Of a stretch of DNA of 52,560 nt, positions 35,939 to 44,612 are shown in pieces. Every line of letters begins with the position of its first letter. The first letter of the stretch is position 1. The position numbers were made by a program, and so were the translations under genes. Source of the stretch: an uncultured Acetatifactor sp. (GTDB taxonomy: Bacteria; Bacillota; Clostridia; Lachnospirales; Lachnospiraceae); contig CAJUJU010000021.1 of assembly GCA_910586835.1 (NCBI GenBank), positions 1 through 52,560 on the forward strand, given 5' to 3'. The notes below the pieces were generated by a model. It was given only the letters and a program-made list of their open reading frames with translations, had not been told where the DNA came from and did not search any database.

Positions 35939-36079
35939 ATGTTAGACTGTATTGCAGTCGGGAAAAAGATACATGACTGCCGGGTGGAACATCATTACAG
36001 CCAGGACAGAATCGCAGAGCTTCTGTATGTGTCGAGGCAGGCGGTTTCGCGGTGGGAAACCGGAGTTTCCCAAACTTAA
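35939..36079 (+). pseudogene. 5' part of an XRE-family regulator, interrupted by the mobile element
   Basis: The 46-residue frame holds the first four helices of an XRE-type helix-turn-helix domain: KKIHDCRVEHHYSQDRIAEL and YVSRQAVSRWETG. It then leaves the family sequence exactly at the left boundary of the element and stops after VSQT. The missing remainder begins at 51726 with QAMPTIDNMIELSRLF, which completes the usual WETGQAMPTIDN motif. The start follows GGAGG by about 3-4 bp. The truncated peptide lacks the dimerisation part and is probably not functional. Confidence 0.9.
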
Positions 36080-36084
36080 AGATA
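36054..36084. repeat. Left end (attL): target core and terminal inverted repeat
   Basis: GGGAAAC (36054-36060) is followed by CGGA and its inverted copy GTTTCCC (36065-36071), then AA and ACTTAAAGATA (36074-36084). The 20-bp segment 36065-36084 matches the inverted right end 51706-51725 at 18 of 20 positions. Confidence 0.85.
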
Positions 36085-36093
36085 CCACACTAA

Positions 36094-36115
36094 AACCCAC
36101 GCTTACATTACTTCC
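36094..36115 (+). repeat. 12-bp motif copy near the left end
   Basis: AACCCACGCTTA (36094-36105) recurs at 49971-49982 and, inverted, at 50011-50022. Similarity with the inverted copy extends over about 22 bp (to 36115, one mismatch and one gap). It lies between the left terminal repeat and the first gene. Confidence 0.8.
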
Positions 36116-36143
36116 AAACAATACAATTTTGGAGGTAAACCCT

Positions 36144-36389
36144 ATGAAAAAGCTGATTTCCTGCGAATATAACTTCGATAACTGCTGTGTGGAACTGAAA
36201 TTCAATGATGGCAGCATGATTGCGATTGATACTATCGTCGTTGAGAACGAAGTAGCCGACAATATGTATCAGCGGTCAGAACTGGATTATCTGATTTACA
36301 ATGCACCGCTTGAGTATGCAGACCTTATTTTGAATGGCGATCCCGAAGCATATTTGAAAACAGTAACTGAATACAAGCCTTTAGACTAA
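36144..36389 (+). CDS. DUF6061 small protein
   Basis: The 81-residue protein (MKKLISCEYNFDNCCVELKF... ending TVTEYKPLD) matches, from memory, the DUF6061 family found in mobile elements of Clostridia. It is compact, acidic and without membrane segments; its function is unknown. The start has GGAGG (36131-36135) 8 bp upstream; upstream codons in frame belong to the interrupted junction. It is the first gene inside the left end and is closed by a strong terminator. The 12-bp motif shared with the recombinase promoter lies 39 bp upstream, so both may answer to the same regulator. Confidence 0.7.
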   Translation: MKKLISCEYNFDNCCVELKFNDGSMIAIDTIVVENEVADNMYQRSELDYLIYNAPLEYADLILNGDPEAYLKTVTEYKPLD

Positions 36390-36399
36390 TCTTATAGGT

Positions 36400-36447
36400 A
36401 ATGCCGCTTGCACCGACAGTAAAAAGTCAGTGCAAGCGGCATTTTTT
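36400..36447 (+). terminator. Strong terminator between DUF6061 and the ABC genes
   Basis: AATGCCGCTTGCAC (36400-36413) pairs perfectly with GTGCAAGCGGCATT (36430-36443), followed by T6. The T-run overlaps the stop codon of the converging ABC gene, and the hairpin can also form in that transcript. Confidence 0.9.
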
Positions 36448-38284
36448 ACGTTGTATAATACTGCGCCTGTGCGTTCCACAGTTCGTAATATTTTCCTCTT
36501 CTGTCAGCAAGGAGTTCTTCATGAATTCCAATTTGAATTATTTCACCTTCATGAAATACAGCAATTTTGTCGCAGAAGCGGCATGATGCAAGACGGTGGC
36601 TGATGTAAATAGAGGTTTTGGTTCCTGCAATTTCATTAAATTTGCTATAAACCTCATACTCTGAAATTGGATCGAGCGCAGCGGTAGGTTCGTCAAGGAT
36701 GATGAACGGTGTGTTTTTATAGAGAGCACGGGCAAGAGCGAGCTTTTGTGCTTCTCCACCGGATATTTCTACACCTTCCGCATCTATATCTTTGTAAAGA
36801 AACGTATCCAAATCATTTGGTAATGAGTTGAGACGTTCAGCAAATCCGGCTTTCTTCAGACATTCAATCACTTTCTCCCTGTCATAAGAAGCACTGGCAG
36901 AGACATTTTGCCCAAGGGGGAAGGAAAACAGACGGAAATCCTGAAAAACGACCGAGAAAATTGACATGTATTCGTTATAGTCATATCTCTTGATATTCAC
37001 ACCGTTGAGCAGTATTTCTCCTTCTGTCGGATCATATAATCGGCACATCAGTTTGATAAACGTGGTTTTACCAGATCCATTCATTCCAACAACAGCCAAT
37101 TTTTCACCGACTTTGAATTTCAGGTTCACATGCTTGAGAACGTATGTGTCCGTGTTCGGATATTTGAACGAAACATCCCTGAATTCCACATAGTACTCGT
37201 TGTCATCTCGTTTTTCAACGGTCAGTGAACCCTGATACATATGATTTGGCAGATCGAGATACTCAAACAGATTTTGTAGGTGGGTACAATATACTTCGTT
37301 ATCGGATAGGATATACATCAATTCCTGTAACCCTTCTCCAAGCCTTGATAAAACAGCAACATATTGCACAATACTACCAACGCCAAATGCACCAAACAAG
37401 GCTTTTATCGCTACAAACAAATAACAAATTGCATTTGCAAGACCGATAATAATTTGGGCAATAGCGGGATAAAGAGCCATTTTTGTTATATCGGATTGGT
37501 TATCTCTTTCATGCGTGATGAGTTTATCCAGCATTTTTTCAGCAACCGTGTTCTGACTGTAGATGCGAACATCTTTGGCTTTTTCGGGATTCATATACAG
37601 TTCTTTACCGAAAAACATAAAGACACGATTAAACCAAACTGTGTTTTTACAGTACTCCATAAATACGTCATTTTCGCTGATGGTTGCTTTGGATTTGCTT
37701 AAACCGCCAACCGCAATGCAAACCAGGATGATGCCTATCCAGATAGGATGATCAATAAAGCGGTTTCCGGATGTAGAGATAAACAAGGAAACCGTCATTA
37801 CGAGAGAGAGCACTATATATACGAGAGTTCGTACAAGTGCGGATATCCCCCAGAAGAGCTGTGCCAGACCGTTACCGAACATGTAGAGGTTTTCTTCAGC
37901 TTCCTGCCTCTAATGCTGTATTGCGGCATTTTCCAGATCAACAAAATCAAGAGATATCTGTTTGTCTGAGAATACCTTTCCAAACCAACTCCACATCTGT
38001 GATTCTTTTTCGTTACAGACATGATTGATTATGCTTTTGAGCAAAGCACAGATAAAGTTGATCAGCACTGCACCGAGAACATAGAGCAGAATGGTCTTAA
38101 GCCTTCTTTGTGATGAAATCTCGTTTACGATCTGTGCAGTAAACCAAATGGAGACGAAAGGCTGAATGGAATTGATCAGTTCATACATAGCCTTCCCCTG
38201 TGCAAGACCAGGGCAGTACTGTTTTAAGATTGAAAAACCACGCATAGTGACAGAAATTCTTTTTGTGATGGTCATTTTTTTCAT
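36446..38284 (-). pseudogene. ABC exporter (permease-ATPase fusion) with an in-frame TAG
   Basis: One continuous frame of 612 codons is interrupted only by TAG at 37912-37910, between AAIQH and RQEAEENLYMFGNG. Before it (124 codons) is the N-terminal membrane part; after it are the remaining membrane helices and a complete ATPase domain: Walker A GMNGSGKTT, signature SGGEAQ, Walker B FIILDEPTAALDP. Both parts align as a single type I exporter like its neighbour, so a point change of a Leu or similar codon is likely. It overlaps the upstream ABC gene by 4 bp (ATGA). The product may be inactive, split, or made by readthrough. A sequencing error is also possible. Confidence 0.75.
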
Positions 38285-40134
38285 TCTGCCACCTCCGTTT
38301 CTTCGGGATTTTCTCTATAGTATTTTGCTTGCATCTCGAAAAGCATACTGTACTTCCCGTTCTGCTTAAGCAGTTCATTATGATTGCCTTCTTCGCAGAT
38401 TCTCCCGTTTTCAATCAGGAGAATACGATCACAAAAGCTTGTGCTTGCCAGTCTATGCGAAACAAAAACAGTTGTTTTTTGGGAACTTATCTGATTGTAA
38501 TTTTCATATAACATGCTTTCAGCAATGGGATCAAGGGCAGCTGTAGGTTCATCAAGAAGCATAACCGGAGCGCTCTTGTACATTGCACGAGCTAACAACA
38601 ATTTCTGAATCTCGCCACCGGAAAACTCTATGCCATCGTCGTATATTGTTTTTCCAAATTGACTATTTACACTATTGGGAAGTTGTTCGATTTTCTCCCA
38701 AAGCCCTGCAACGGTCAGACAGCGCTTCACTCTGTCCTCATCAGTGTTCTCCAGCACAGTTTCGGCAACGATCTCCGCAATGGTCACGGGCAGGATGCTG
38801 AATTGCTGAAATACGGCAGAGAAAAGTCTGTAAAATTCAACCCGATTGTATTTACGGACATCAACGCCATCATACAGAACTTGTCCTTCTGTCGGATCGA
38901 TTAGACCGCAGATCAGCTTGACAAGCGTTGTTTTGCCGGCGCCGTTTAATCCGACAACTGCGATATGTTCGCCGGGAATTATTTTCAAGTTGATATTTTG
39001 CAGTGTATCGTGCTCTGCTCCCTCGTATCTGTAACTCACATTTTTGAGTTCAATTACCTTTGGACAATCGTTCACCGGACTTATCAAGCCATTGCTTCTG
39101 TTGAATGTTTCCGGGTATTCAAGGTATGAACGAAAATAATTGATTTTCAGATTTATCTGGTTAAGAGAGGATAACTGCGAAAAAATATTGCCAAGCCATG
39201 CTGAGAAACCGGTAACGACACTTAAATACATAACAAATTCTGCAACAGTTATTTGTCCATTCCATATGAGATATAACAGATATAGATAGGCGATACTTTC
39301 ACGAAGTAAAGCTAAGCCGCTGTCATATGCTGCAACACCAAAAAGTTTATGCGTAAGCCGTTTATACCATCCGGCAATTCCTTTCATATTGTTGTTGTAA
39401 ATATCTGAAAACCATACAGCCATTTTGTATAGGCGAATATCTTTTGCAGAACGGATATCACCGGAAATATTGTTAATATAGCTAATTCGCTGTTGATAAC
39501 CAATTCGTTCTTTATTATTTGCGGCTGTCCATGCAATAATTTTACGATTCAAATAATAGCTGATTGTGGTTGTTGTAATTAGAAAAACGATGATTCCCCA
39601 ATGTACCTGAACGAGCATAGCACCAAAAACAGATAACCCCAGAAGGCTGGTACAGAATTTTATCAAAGTTTCATATATATTGGAAAGCGGAGAGTAGTTA
39701 CCGTTGCAGCACATAAAACTCTCTGTCTGAAGCTTGCGAAACAGTCCGTTTTCCTGATTGATATAGTCTGTGGTCAGTCCTTTCAGTGCCACTCGCTTGA
39801 GGTAAAAAGTGTTCATTCTGAATTTCTGATGGTATATGAACTTGGTCAGAAATATATCGGCACCTGATAGAATGGCGAGACTGCCCATAAAAACAAGAAT
39901 GGCGACAATCAATTCGTATAAGCTTTGTTTCGCAGTAACCATCTCTATAACTGTTTTGGGTAAAATGGTTGTTAGTATTGGAATCAGCGTGCCTACCAAT
40001 ATTTTTAGAACACACCAGCACAAAAGCAGGAAATGGCATTTGGCTGTATTATTCAGGCAATAGATAATGTTTCGAATTACAGAATATTTGGTGAGATTCA
40101 ACTCATCGTGCGAACTTTTGTTAGGTTTTTTCAT
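38281..40134 (-). CDS. ABC exporter, permease-ATPase fusion
   Basis: The 617-residue protein has six predicted transmembrane helices (about 20-320) and a C-terminal ATPase (about 370-600): Walker A VGLNGAGKTTLVKL, Q loop FQQFSILP, signature FSGGEIQKLLLARA, Walker B VMLLDEPTAALDP and the SHRLAS histidine. Such half-transporters usually pair with a second one, here the gene that overlaps its 3' end. The start is 40134 because AGGAGGG lies at the right distance; ATG 40143 is too close to it. With the GHKL/LytTR pair upstream on the same strand, it may export or give immunity to a peptide, or pump drugs. The substrate is not evident. Confidence 0.9.
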   Translation of the reverse strand: MKKPNKSSHDELNLTKYSVIRNIIYCLNNTAKCHFLLLCWCVLKILVGTLIPILTTILPKTVIEMVTAKQSLYELIVAILVFMGSLAILSGADIFLTKFIYHQKFRMNTFYLKRVALKGLTTDYINQENGLFRKLQTESFMCCNGNYSPLSNIYETLIKFCTSLLGLSVFGAMLVQVHWGIIVFLITTTTISYYLNRKIIAWTAANNKERIGYQQRISYINNISGDIRSAKDIRLYKMAVWFSDIYNNNMKGIAGWYKRLTHKLFGVAAYDSGLALLRESIAYLYLLYLIWNGQITVAEFVMYLSVVTGFSAWLGNIFSQLSSLNQINLKINYFRSYLEYPETFNRSNGLISPVNDCPKVIELKNVSYRYEGAEHDTLQNINLKIIPGEHIAVVGLNGAGKTTLVKLICGLIDPTEGQVLYDGVDVRKYNRVEFYRLFSAVFQQFSILPVTIAEIVAETVLENTDEDRVKRCLTVAGLWEKIEQLPNSVNSQFGKTIYDDGIEFSGGEIQKLLLARAMYKSAPVMLLDEPTAALDPIAESMLYENYNQISSQKTTVFVSHRLASTSFCDRILLIENGRICEEGNHNELLKQNGKYSMLFEMQAKYYRENPEETEVAE

Positions 40135-40233
40135 ATTCGACATCCCTCCTATCTACGTATATATTCTAACACAGTAAGCTGCACGACAAAAAATTCGTGC
40201 ACTAAATGCTTCTGCCAGTGCACGAATTGCAAA

Positions 40234-40884
40234 TCACTCTACAGCAGGCACCAAAAATTCCGAAGTAAAAGCGCCGTCCTCGCTGTTGTATTTTACCCAG
40301 CCGCCGTGTTCTTCAAGGATTGCTTCAGCACGGCGCAGACCGAAACCGTGAACGCCGTCCTTGTGGGTTGCAAACAAAGAGCCGGTCTTTTTCCTCTTTG
40401 CACCCGATGCATTGAGCATGGAAAAATAAAGCATATTTCCTTTCATGGAAATAAAGATTCGAATAAATCGCTCTCCCGTTACTGTACGGCATGCTTCAAT
40501 GGCATTGTCAAGCAGATTTCCAACGACAATACTCAATTCTAAATCTGAAATTGTTAATGTATCGGGGACATTGGCTTTCACAGTTACAGCAATATTTTCC
40601 GCTTTGGCTTGGGCAATCTTTGCAGACAAAATGGCATCGAGAGATACATTACCCGTTTTCAGTAGAGTGTCCACATTCATCAGTTGGTTATCAAGCTGCT
40701 CTATGTATGCAAGCGCACGATCAACTTCCCCGGCTTCAAGCTGACCTTTCAGCGTTTGCAGATGATGGTGAAAATCGTGCTTATAACCTCTCATTTCTTT
40801 GTGGATACTTCGCACCTCGTTTAAGTGCTTTTCTGATTGCTCAGTCTGATATTCAACCAGCTTCAAATATGTTTTCTTTCTCAT
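40234..40884 (-). CDS. Soluble GHKL histidine kinase (AgrC-like core, no membrane domain)
   Basis: The 216-residue protein is only a kinase core: dimerisation helix with the phospho-acceptor in YKHDFHHHLQTLKGQLEAG split at HDFHHHLQ, N box GNLLDNAIEACRTV, and G box GVHGFGLRRAEAILEEHGG. Unlike most AgrC-type sensors, no transmembrane helices precede it, so it is either a cytoplasmic sensor or a truncated form. The stop of the LytTR regulator gene lies 8 bp before its start, so the two are one operon. It is the likely partner of that regulator. Confidence 0.88.
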   Translation of the reverse strand: MRKKTYLKLVEYQTEQSEKHLNEVRSIHKEMRGYKHDFHHHLQTLKGQLEAGEVDRALAYIEQLDNQLMNVDTLLKTGNVSLDAILSAKIAQAKAENIAVTVKANVPDTLTISDLELSIVVGNLLDNAIEACRTVTGERFIRIFISMKGNMLYFSMLNASGAKRKKTGSLFATHKDGVHGFGLRRAEAILEEHGGWVKYNSEDGAFTSEFLVPAVE

Positions 40885-40892
40885 AGGCTACC

Positions 40893-41591
40893 TCAGTTAT
40901 GTTGAATAAATGCTCGGTTGATATCGTCATACTTTCCCCTTGAAAGAGGAAGTTCGGTGTTGCCGATACTAACGGACGTACGGGAAATTCGTGTTATGTA
41001 TTTTAGCGAAACCAAGTAGGAACGATGAATACGGTAAAAGTAATCACTTACCCTGTTTTCAAACACAGACATATTTTCCTTTATCTTGTACTCTTTATCT
41101 TTCGTATGAATGACAATGTAATGCAGAAAGGATTCCACATAGAGAATGTCTGCTTCATACAGCTTGACGGTCTCGCCCTCGCAGGAGATTACCACCGACG
41201 GAGGTTCGACTGAGAGCTTTTCAGCGGCTTTAGTAAGCACTTGCGTGAGCTTCTCCGCAGAAATCGGCTTGATCAGATAGTGGAGTGCATCCACTTCATA
41301 GCCTTCGCCAACGAATTCAAAATGTGAAGTAATAAAAATGATTTCGGCACGGTTGTTGTCTTTGCGGATACGCTTGGCAAGTTCAATGCCGTTCATGTTT
41401 TTCATTTCAACGTCAAGCAAAAGAATATCATACGCCTTATCTTCCTCGTATTCAAATAGAAAAGCTTCGGCAGATGCAAACGTGCGTATCTCGCAACTAT
41501 GTCCTTCGTGAGCACTCCACGATGCCACAATCGAGGTTATGTATTCAATTTGATTCTGCTCATCATCACAGATTGCAATTCTGTATTTCAT
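40893..41591 (-). CDS. LytTR-family response regulator
   Basis: The 232-residue protein (from ATG 41591, giving MKYRIAICDDEQ) has a receiver domain (about 1-120) with DDE and the phosphorylated aspartate in ILLLDVEMK. It also has a LytTR DNA-binding domain (about 135-232) with YVESFLHYIVIHTKD, YRIHRSYLVSLKYI and LPLSRGKYDDI. An ATG three codons earlier is possible. LytTR regulators such as AgrA usually act on their own operon and on transport or peptide genes. It heads a minus-strand series with the kinase and two ABC exporters. Confidence 0.9.
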   Translation of the reverse strand: MKYRIAICDDEQNQIEYITSIVASWSAHEGHSCEIRTFASAEAFLFEYEEDKAYDILLLDVEMKNMNGIELAKRIRKDNNRAEIIFITSHFEFVGEGYEVDALHYLIKPISAEKLTQVLTKAAEKLSVEPPSVVISCEGETVKLYEADILYVESFLHYIVIHTKDKEYKIKENMSVFENRVSDYFYRIHRSYLVSLKYITRISRTSVSIGNTELPLSRGKYDDINRAFIQHN

Positions 41592-41700
41592 GGTCATCAC
41601 CGCCGTTCTTTAATCGTTTTTCTTTTTGCCGGCTATGCCGGAATAAACGGATTTATTTTTTCATTCAATTCGCAGATGAAGAAATAAATCTGTTTATATT

Positions 41701-42126
41701 TTCCGAGGAATGGTGTCAAACTGCATTTTTACAGTTTGGGTACCATTTTCGAGGAAAATATATGGGGTGTCCAGAGGGGTGCGGGTCTCCGATGGAGACC
41801 TCAAAATGCAAAGCATTTTGAAGCACTGACCGAGCCGGCAGGCGAGACGCATCCCTTGGCTCTGGGTTTCCAATAGGGGCGAGAGCATCCCTGTTGGCAC
41901 ACGATTTTGCTTGCAAAGTCTAGTGTGTTATACCTTTTGCGACCGCTGACGCTGGAAAGGGGCTGTCCCAAGCCAGACAGACACTTTTCGGCGCCAGCAG
42001 AACAGGCGGATTTTGTGGGCTGTAAGCTACAAAAGACAAGGGATTTGCAATGAGCAAAATCCGGCTGTTCGTGTGTAGTTGGCATAGGAAATCTTGTAGC
42101 TGTGCGGAAAGATTTGCTGTGCCAAC
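41701..42126. other. Densely structured non-coding block with at least six strong hairpins
   Basis: The 560-bp gap between the LytTR and sigma-like genes holds no convincing gene. It contains successive stems: AATGGT/ACCATT with inner AAACTG/CAGTTT (41709-41755); GGTCTCC/GGAGACC (41784-41800); TCAAAATGC/GCATTTTGA (41801-41821); CCAATAGGG/CCCTGTTGG (41870-41897, one G-U); AACAGGCGGATTTTG/CAAAATCCGGCTGTT (42001-42015 with 42055-42069, one mismatch); and GTTGGCATAG/CTGTGCCAAC with inner AAATCTT/AAGATTT (42078-42126). The oriT described separately lies in its centre. Possible roles are single-strand origin, transfer-origin accessory structure, or a structured RNA on either strand. Confidence 0.7.
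41897..41936 (+). other. oriT: MobV-type origin of transfer (oriT)
   Basis: The segment has GCACAC, a small inverted repeat TTTGC-TT-GCAAA, and TAGTGTGTTA (41921-41930). This is the order of the pMV158 oriT, which MobM, the model MobV relaxase, nicks at TAGTGTG/TTA. The predicted nick is after G41927 on the plus strand. A MobV relaxase is encoded 6.6 kb away in the same element. With this polarity the relaxase, primase and recombinase side would enter a recipient first and the ABC genes last. The comparison is from memory of the pMV158 sequence. Confidence 0.72.
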
Positions 42127-42162
42127 GGGGGCGCAAGAGGTATATAAAACCCGCCGCAGCGA

Positions 42163-43386
42163 TTAGCTCCCGTATCGTATTTTCTCCTGCTCCAACTCAA
42201 AGGGAATTGTCAATTTCTTCGGAAGCTCACTCATGGAGAGTTTCAGAATTTGACGGATTGCGATTTTTGCAAAGACGTTCGTTCTGCTGAAATCGCCGTC
42301 TGCCAGTTTTACGATCTGAGCAGTTCCGGCAGAAAAGTCAAAACGGATTTCTCCCCATTCATCGTCGTTAGCATACCGATGTACTGCTCTGTACCAGTAT
42401 GCAGCGGCGGCGATTTTTTTATTTTTCTCGGTCAGCTTTAATTCCACCACGCCGAGAACATCGGCATCCACCAGATGTTCCGTCAGCTTGTTCAGAGCTT
42501 TCTTGTAAGCTCGCTCCGCACCGCTGGCTGTGCTGCCCTCGAACATGACAGCAAGATCTTCAAAGGTGGGGCGTTCCTCCCATGAGCCGACACGTCCGCA
42601 GGTCATGCAGATCGCATTACGCTTTTCAAGGTAAGTCTGTTCCTTGTAACTGAGCTTGTCAAAGGCAGCTTGCACCGCATCGGCACGAATACCGTTCCAG
42701 AGAATGTCCGCATAGTTCCAGCTATCGTCACGGGTAACATCCTCGCCCGTTTCCTCGCTGTCCTCATCCTGCATCGTCGCATAGAACGGAACACGACTGC
42801 GGTTTTGTCTTGCAATGGTCAGATACTCGGCGGCAGTTTCTTCGGTGCAGTTTTGCTCGGCGGCGTATTCGGCAATGACTTCCTTTGCGCTCTTGCCGGA
42901 ATTGTTGTAAAGCCAAGCAATGCCACGAGCGGCTTTGTATTCATCCAGAGATTTGAATGAGCCTGCTTCTTCCTGTCGGCGGCAATCCAGAAGTGCGTTA
43001 CCTATGAAGTGATGGGCGTATGTCAGAAAGTCTGCTCCTTTGTCGGGATCATAATTCGGCAAGCACTCCAACATGGCAAGAACGCAACTCAGCTTGTAAT
43101 CCAGAAAACGCAACGGGTCATATCGGTCAATACCCTCGGTCAGCAGAAAGCGGTACACTCGCTTGTTCAGCCTTGGCTCGTAGTGATGCAGGAAGTATGT
43201 AAAATAGGTCAGATCATTTTCACGGACAGCGGAAACGATGTAATCGTTGATGTCCTCCACCTTTGGCGGCACAGGGTCAAGACGGAAGATGCGCCCTGCC
43301 TGTCGCATGGTCATGGCTCCGTCCGGCACGGTAAATTGTGCCGTGCTGGCATATTCATCGGTATTCCAAAAGCGTTCTTCGGACAT
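42163..43386 (-). CDS. Sigma-70-like protein of the mobile element
   Basis: The 407-residue protein contains a segment like sigma-70 region 2 (YDPDKGADFLTYAHHFIGNALLDC split at GADFLTYAHHFIGNALLD, about 115-140), preceded by a helical region. A later part (about 235-300: AAFDKLSYKEQTYLEKRNAICMTCG and RPTFEDLAVMFEGSTASGAERAYKKALNKL split) resembles a sigma region 4 helix-turn-helix. The last 100 residues are not recognised. ATG 43386 has GGGAGG 8 bp upstream; 20 earlier codons are rejected. It may direct transcription of element genes or act only as a DNA-binding regulator. Confidence 0.5.
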   Translation of the reverse strand: MSEERFWNTDEYASTAQFTVPDGAMTMRQAGRIFRLDPVPPKVEDINDYIVSAVRENDLTYFTYFLHHYEPRLNKRVYRFLLTEGIDRYDPLRFLDYKLSCVLAMLECLPNYDPDKGADFLTYAHHFIGNALLDCRRQEEAGSFKSLDEYKAARGIAWLYNNSGKSAKEVIAEYAAEQNCTEETAAEYLTIARQNRSRVPFYATMQDEDSEETGEDVTRDDSWNYADILWNGIRADAVQAAFDKLSYKEQTYLEKRNAICMTCGRVGSWEERPTFEDLAVMFEGSTASGAERAYKKALNKLTEHLVDADVLGVVELKLTEKNKKIAAAAYWYRAVHRYANDDEWGEIRFDFSAGTAQIVKLADGDFSRTNVFAKIAIRQILKLSMSELPKKLTIPFELEQEKIRYGS

Positions 43387-43458
43387 TAGGCGCACCTCCC
43401 ATCTATAGAAAGTCAATAATTTGTCTTTTTGAAACAGAGATTTCAAAGTACCTCTATA

Positions 43459-44580
43459 TTAGTATTCAAACTCCTTTAACTCGTTAAGCGGGTCCTTTGA
43501 AGTATCAATTCCCATACCTTCCTTCAACCAATCTGCTTTACTGTAACCGGTTCCTGTTAATTCATATATTTCGCCTTTATACCCTACAGCTTTAACCCAT
43601 CCCCATTCTATGAGTCGGTCTAATGCTTCCACCCATCTCGCTGACTCTCTTTTTGAAGTATCAGCCATAAACTGTTTGCCAGATGTTGAAATCTGGGCAG
43701 GTGAACTAAGCGTCTGCGTTTTTATGATTTGACCATCACCCTCCGCAGCATATACCAACAGAAACGCCGAGTCCACAGGGACGTTACCGACATCATCCTG
43801 CCCTAAAGTGGGGATATCCTTCTTGGAATTTCCGATAATTAATGTTTCGGAGTCGACTTGAAACAGCTTATCGATGTCTTCATTAGTCGCTGTTGGGATT
43901 TCTTCCCATGTTAATTGGTTGTTCTCTAACTCATCGAGTCTGCTACCAATTTGGGAAAACATCTCTTTTACATCTTCTAACATTTTTTGTTGATGTTCTG
44001 CAAGTTCGGCATTTCCCTTGTTACGTTCTTCTGCCTCTTCATTGATTACATCTATTATATCTGAATATCGAACCCATCCAGCACGGTCATCAGCATAAAC
44101 AATTGCATTTTTTAACGATTGTGATGCTATATATTTTAGGCTGTTCAAATCTGTAAAAAAATCAACTGTATTTTTATCGTTTTTGACCTTATCTCTAAAG
44201 GTATCGAGCTTTTGCATTTTGACATATTTATCAGGACCAATATCTTTTCCGTCTTCAGTAATAGCAGATGATTCCTTAATCAACACAATAACAGGTAGTT
44301 TTTTTGCTTTTGCGTAATTGTATTCTTTTTCTGTATAACTTACATCTGCTTCTTCATCAATTGATCCATACCGTCCACCAACAACCAGAAGGTAAAAATC
44401 GCACTCGTCAATCATTTTGGTTATAACATCCCATTGACTTGTAGGCGCAGCATGAAATTGTTCCATTCCTACCGGAATAAAATTGCTCTCAAGTGCTACT
44501 CCCATCAATGCCTGCCTTTCATTCTTAAGGTCTTCGTAGGTAGAACTTATAAAAATAGAAAACTTTCGTCTGTTATTCAT
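43459..44580 (-). CDS. DUF4062 protein, candidate defence effector
   Basis: The 373-residue protein begins with a DUF4062 domain (about 5-105): FSIFISSTYEDLKNERQAL, then ECDFYLLVVGGRYGS, SYTEKEYNYAKAKKLPVIVLI. DUF4062 has a TIR-like Rossmann fold and is common at the N-terminus of STAND-type and other proteins linked to conflict systems. Here no NTPase follows. The middle (about 190-245) is a charged helical region, and the C-terminal 110 residues look like a winged helix (RWVEALDRLIEWGWVKAV, YELTGTGYSKADWL). AAGGAG precedes the start. It is clearly more AT-rich than both neighbours, so it was probably acquired as cargo. Confidence 0.75.
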   Translation of the reverse strand: MNNRRKFSIFISSTYEDLKNERQALMGVALESNFIPVGMEQFHAAPTSQWDVITKMIDECDFYLLVVGGRYGSIDEEADVSYTEKEYNYAKAKKLPVIVLIKESSAITEDGKDIGPDKYVKMQKLDTFRDKVKNDKNTVDFFTDLNSLKYIASQSLKNAIVYADDRAGWVRYSDIIDVINEEAEERNKGNAELAEHQQKMLEDVKEMFSQIGSRLDELENNQLTWEEIPTATNEDIDKLFQVDSETLIIGNSKKDIPTLGQDDVGNVPVDSAFLLVYAAEGDGQIIKTQTLSSPAQISTSGKQFMADTSKRESARWVEALDRLIEWGWVKAVGYKGEIYELTGTGYSKADWLKEGMGIDTSKDPLNELKEFEY

Positions 44581-44612
44581 ATCATTATTCTCCTTGTATA
44601 ATTATTATTGTT

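Noticed and set aside
41801..42136. 111-codon minus-strand frame in the structured block
   Set aside because: It crosses the oriT and several hairpins and lacks a ribosome binding site; I recall similar frames being annotated in other elements, but this fits conserved non-coding DNA better.
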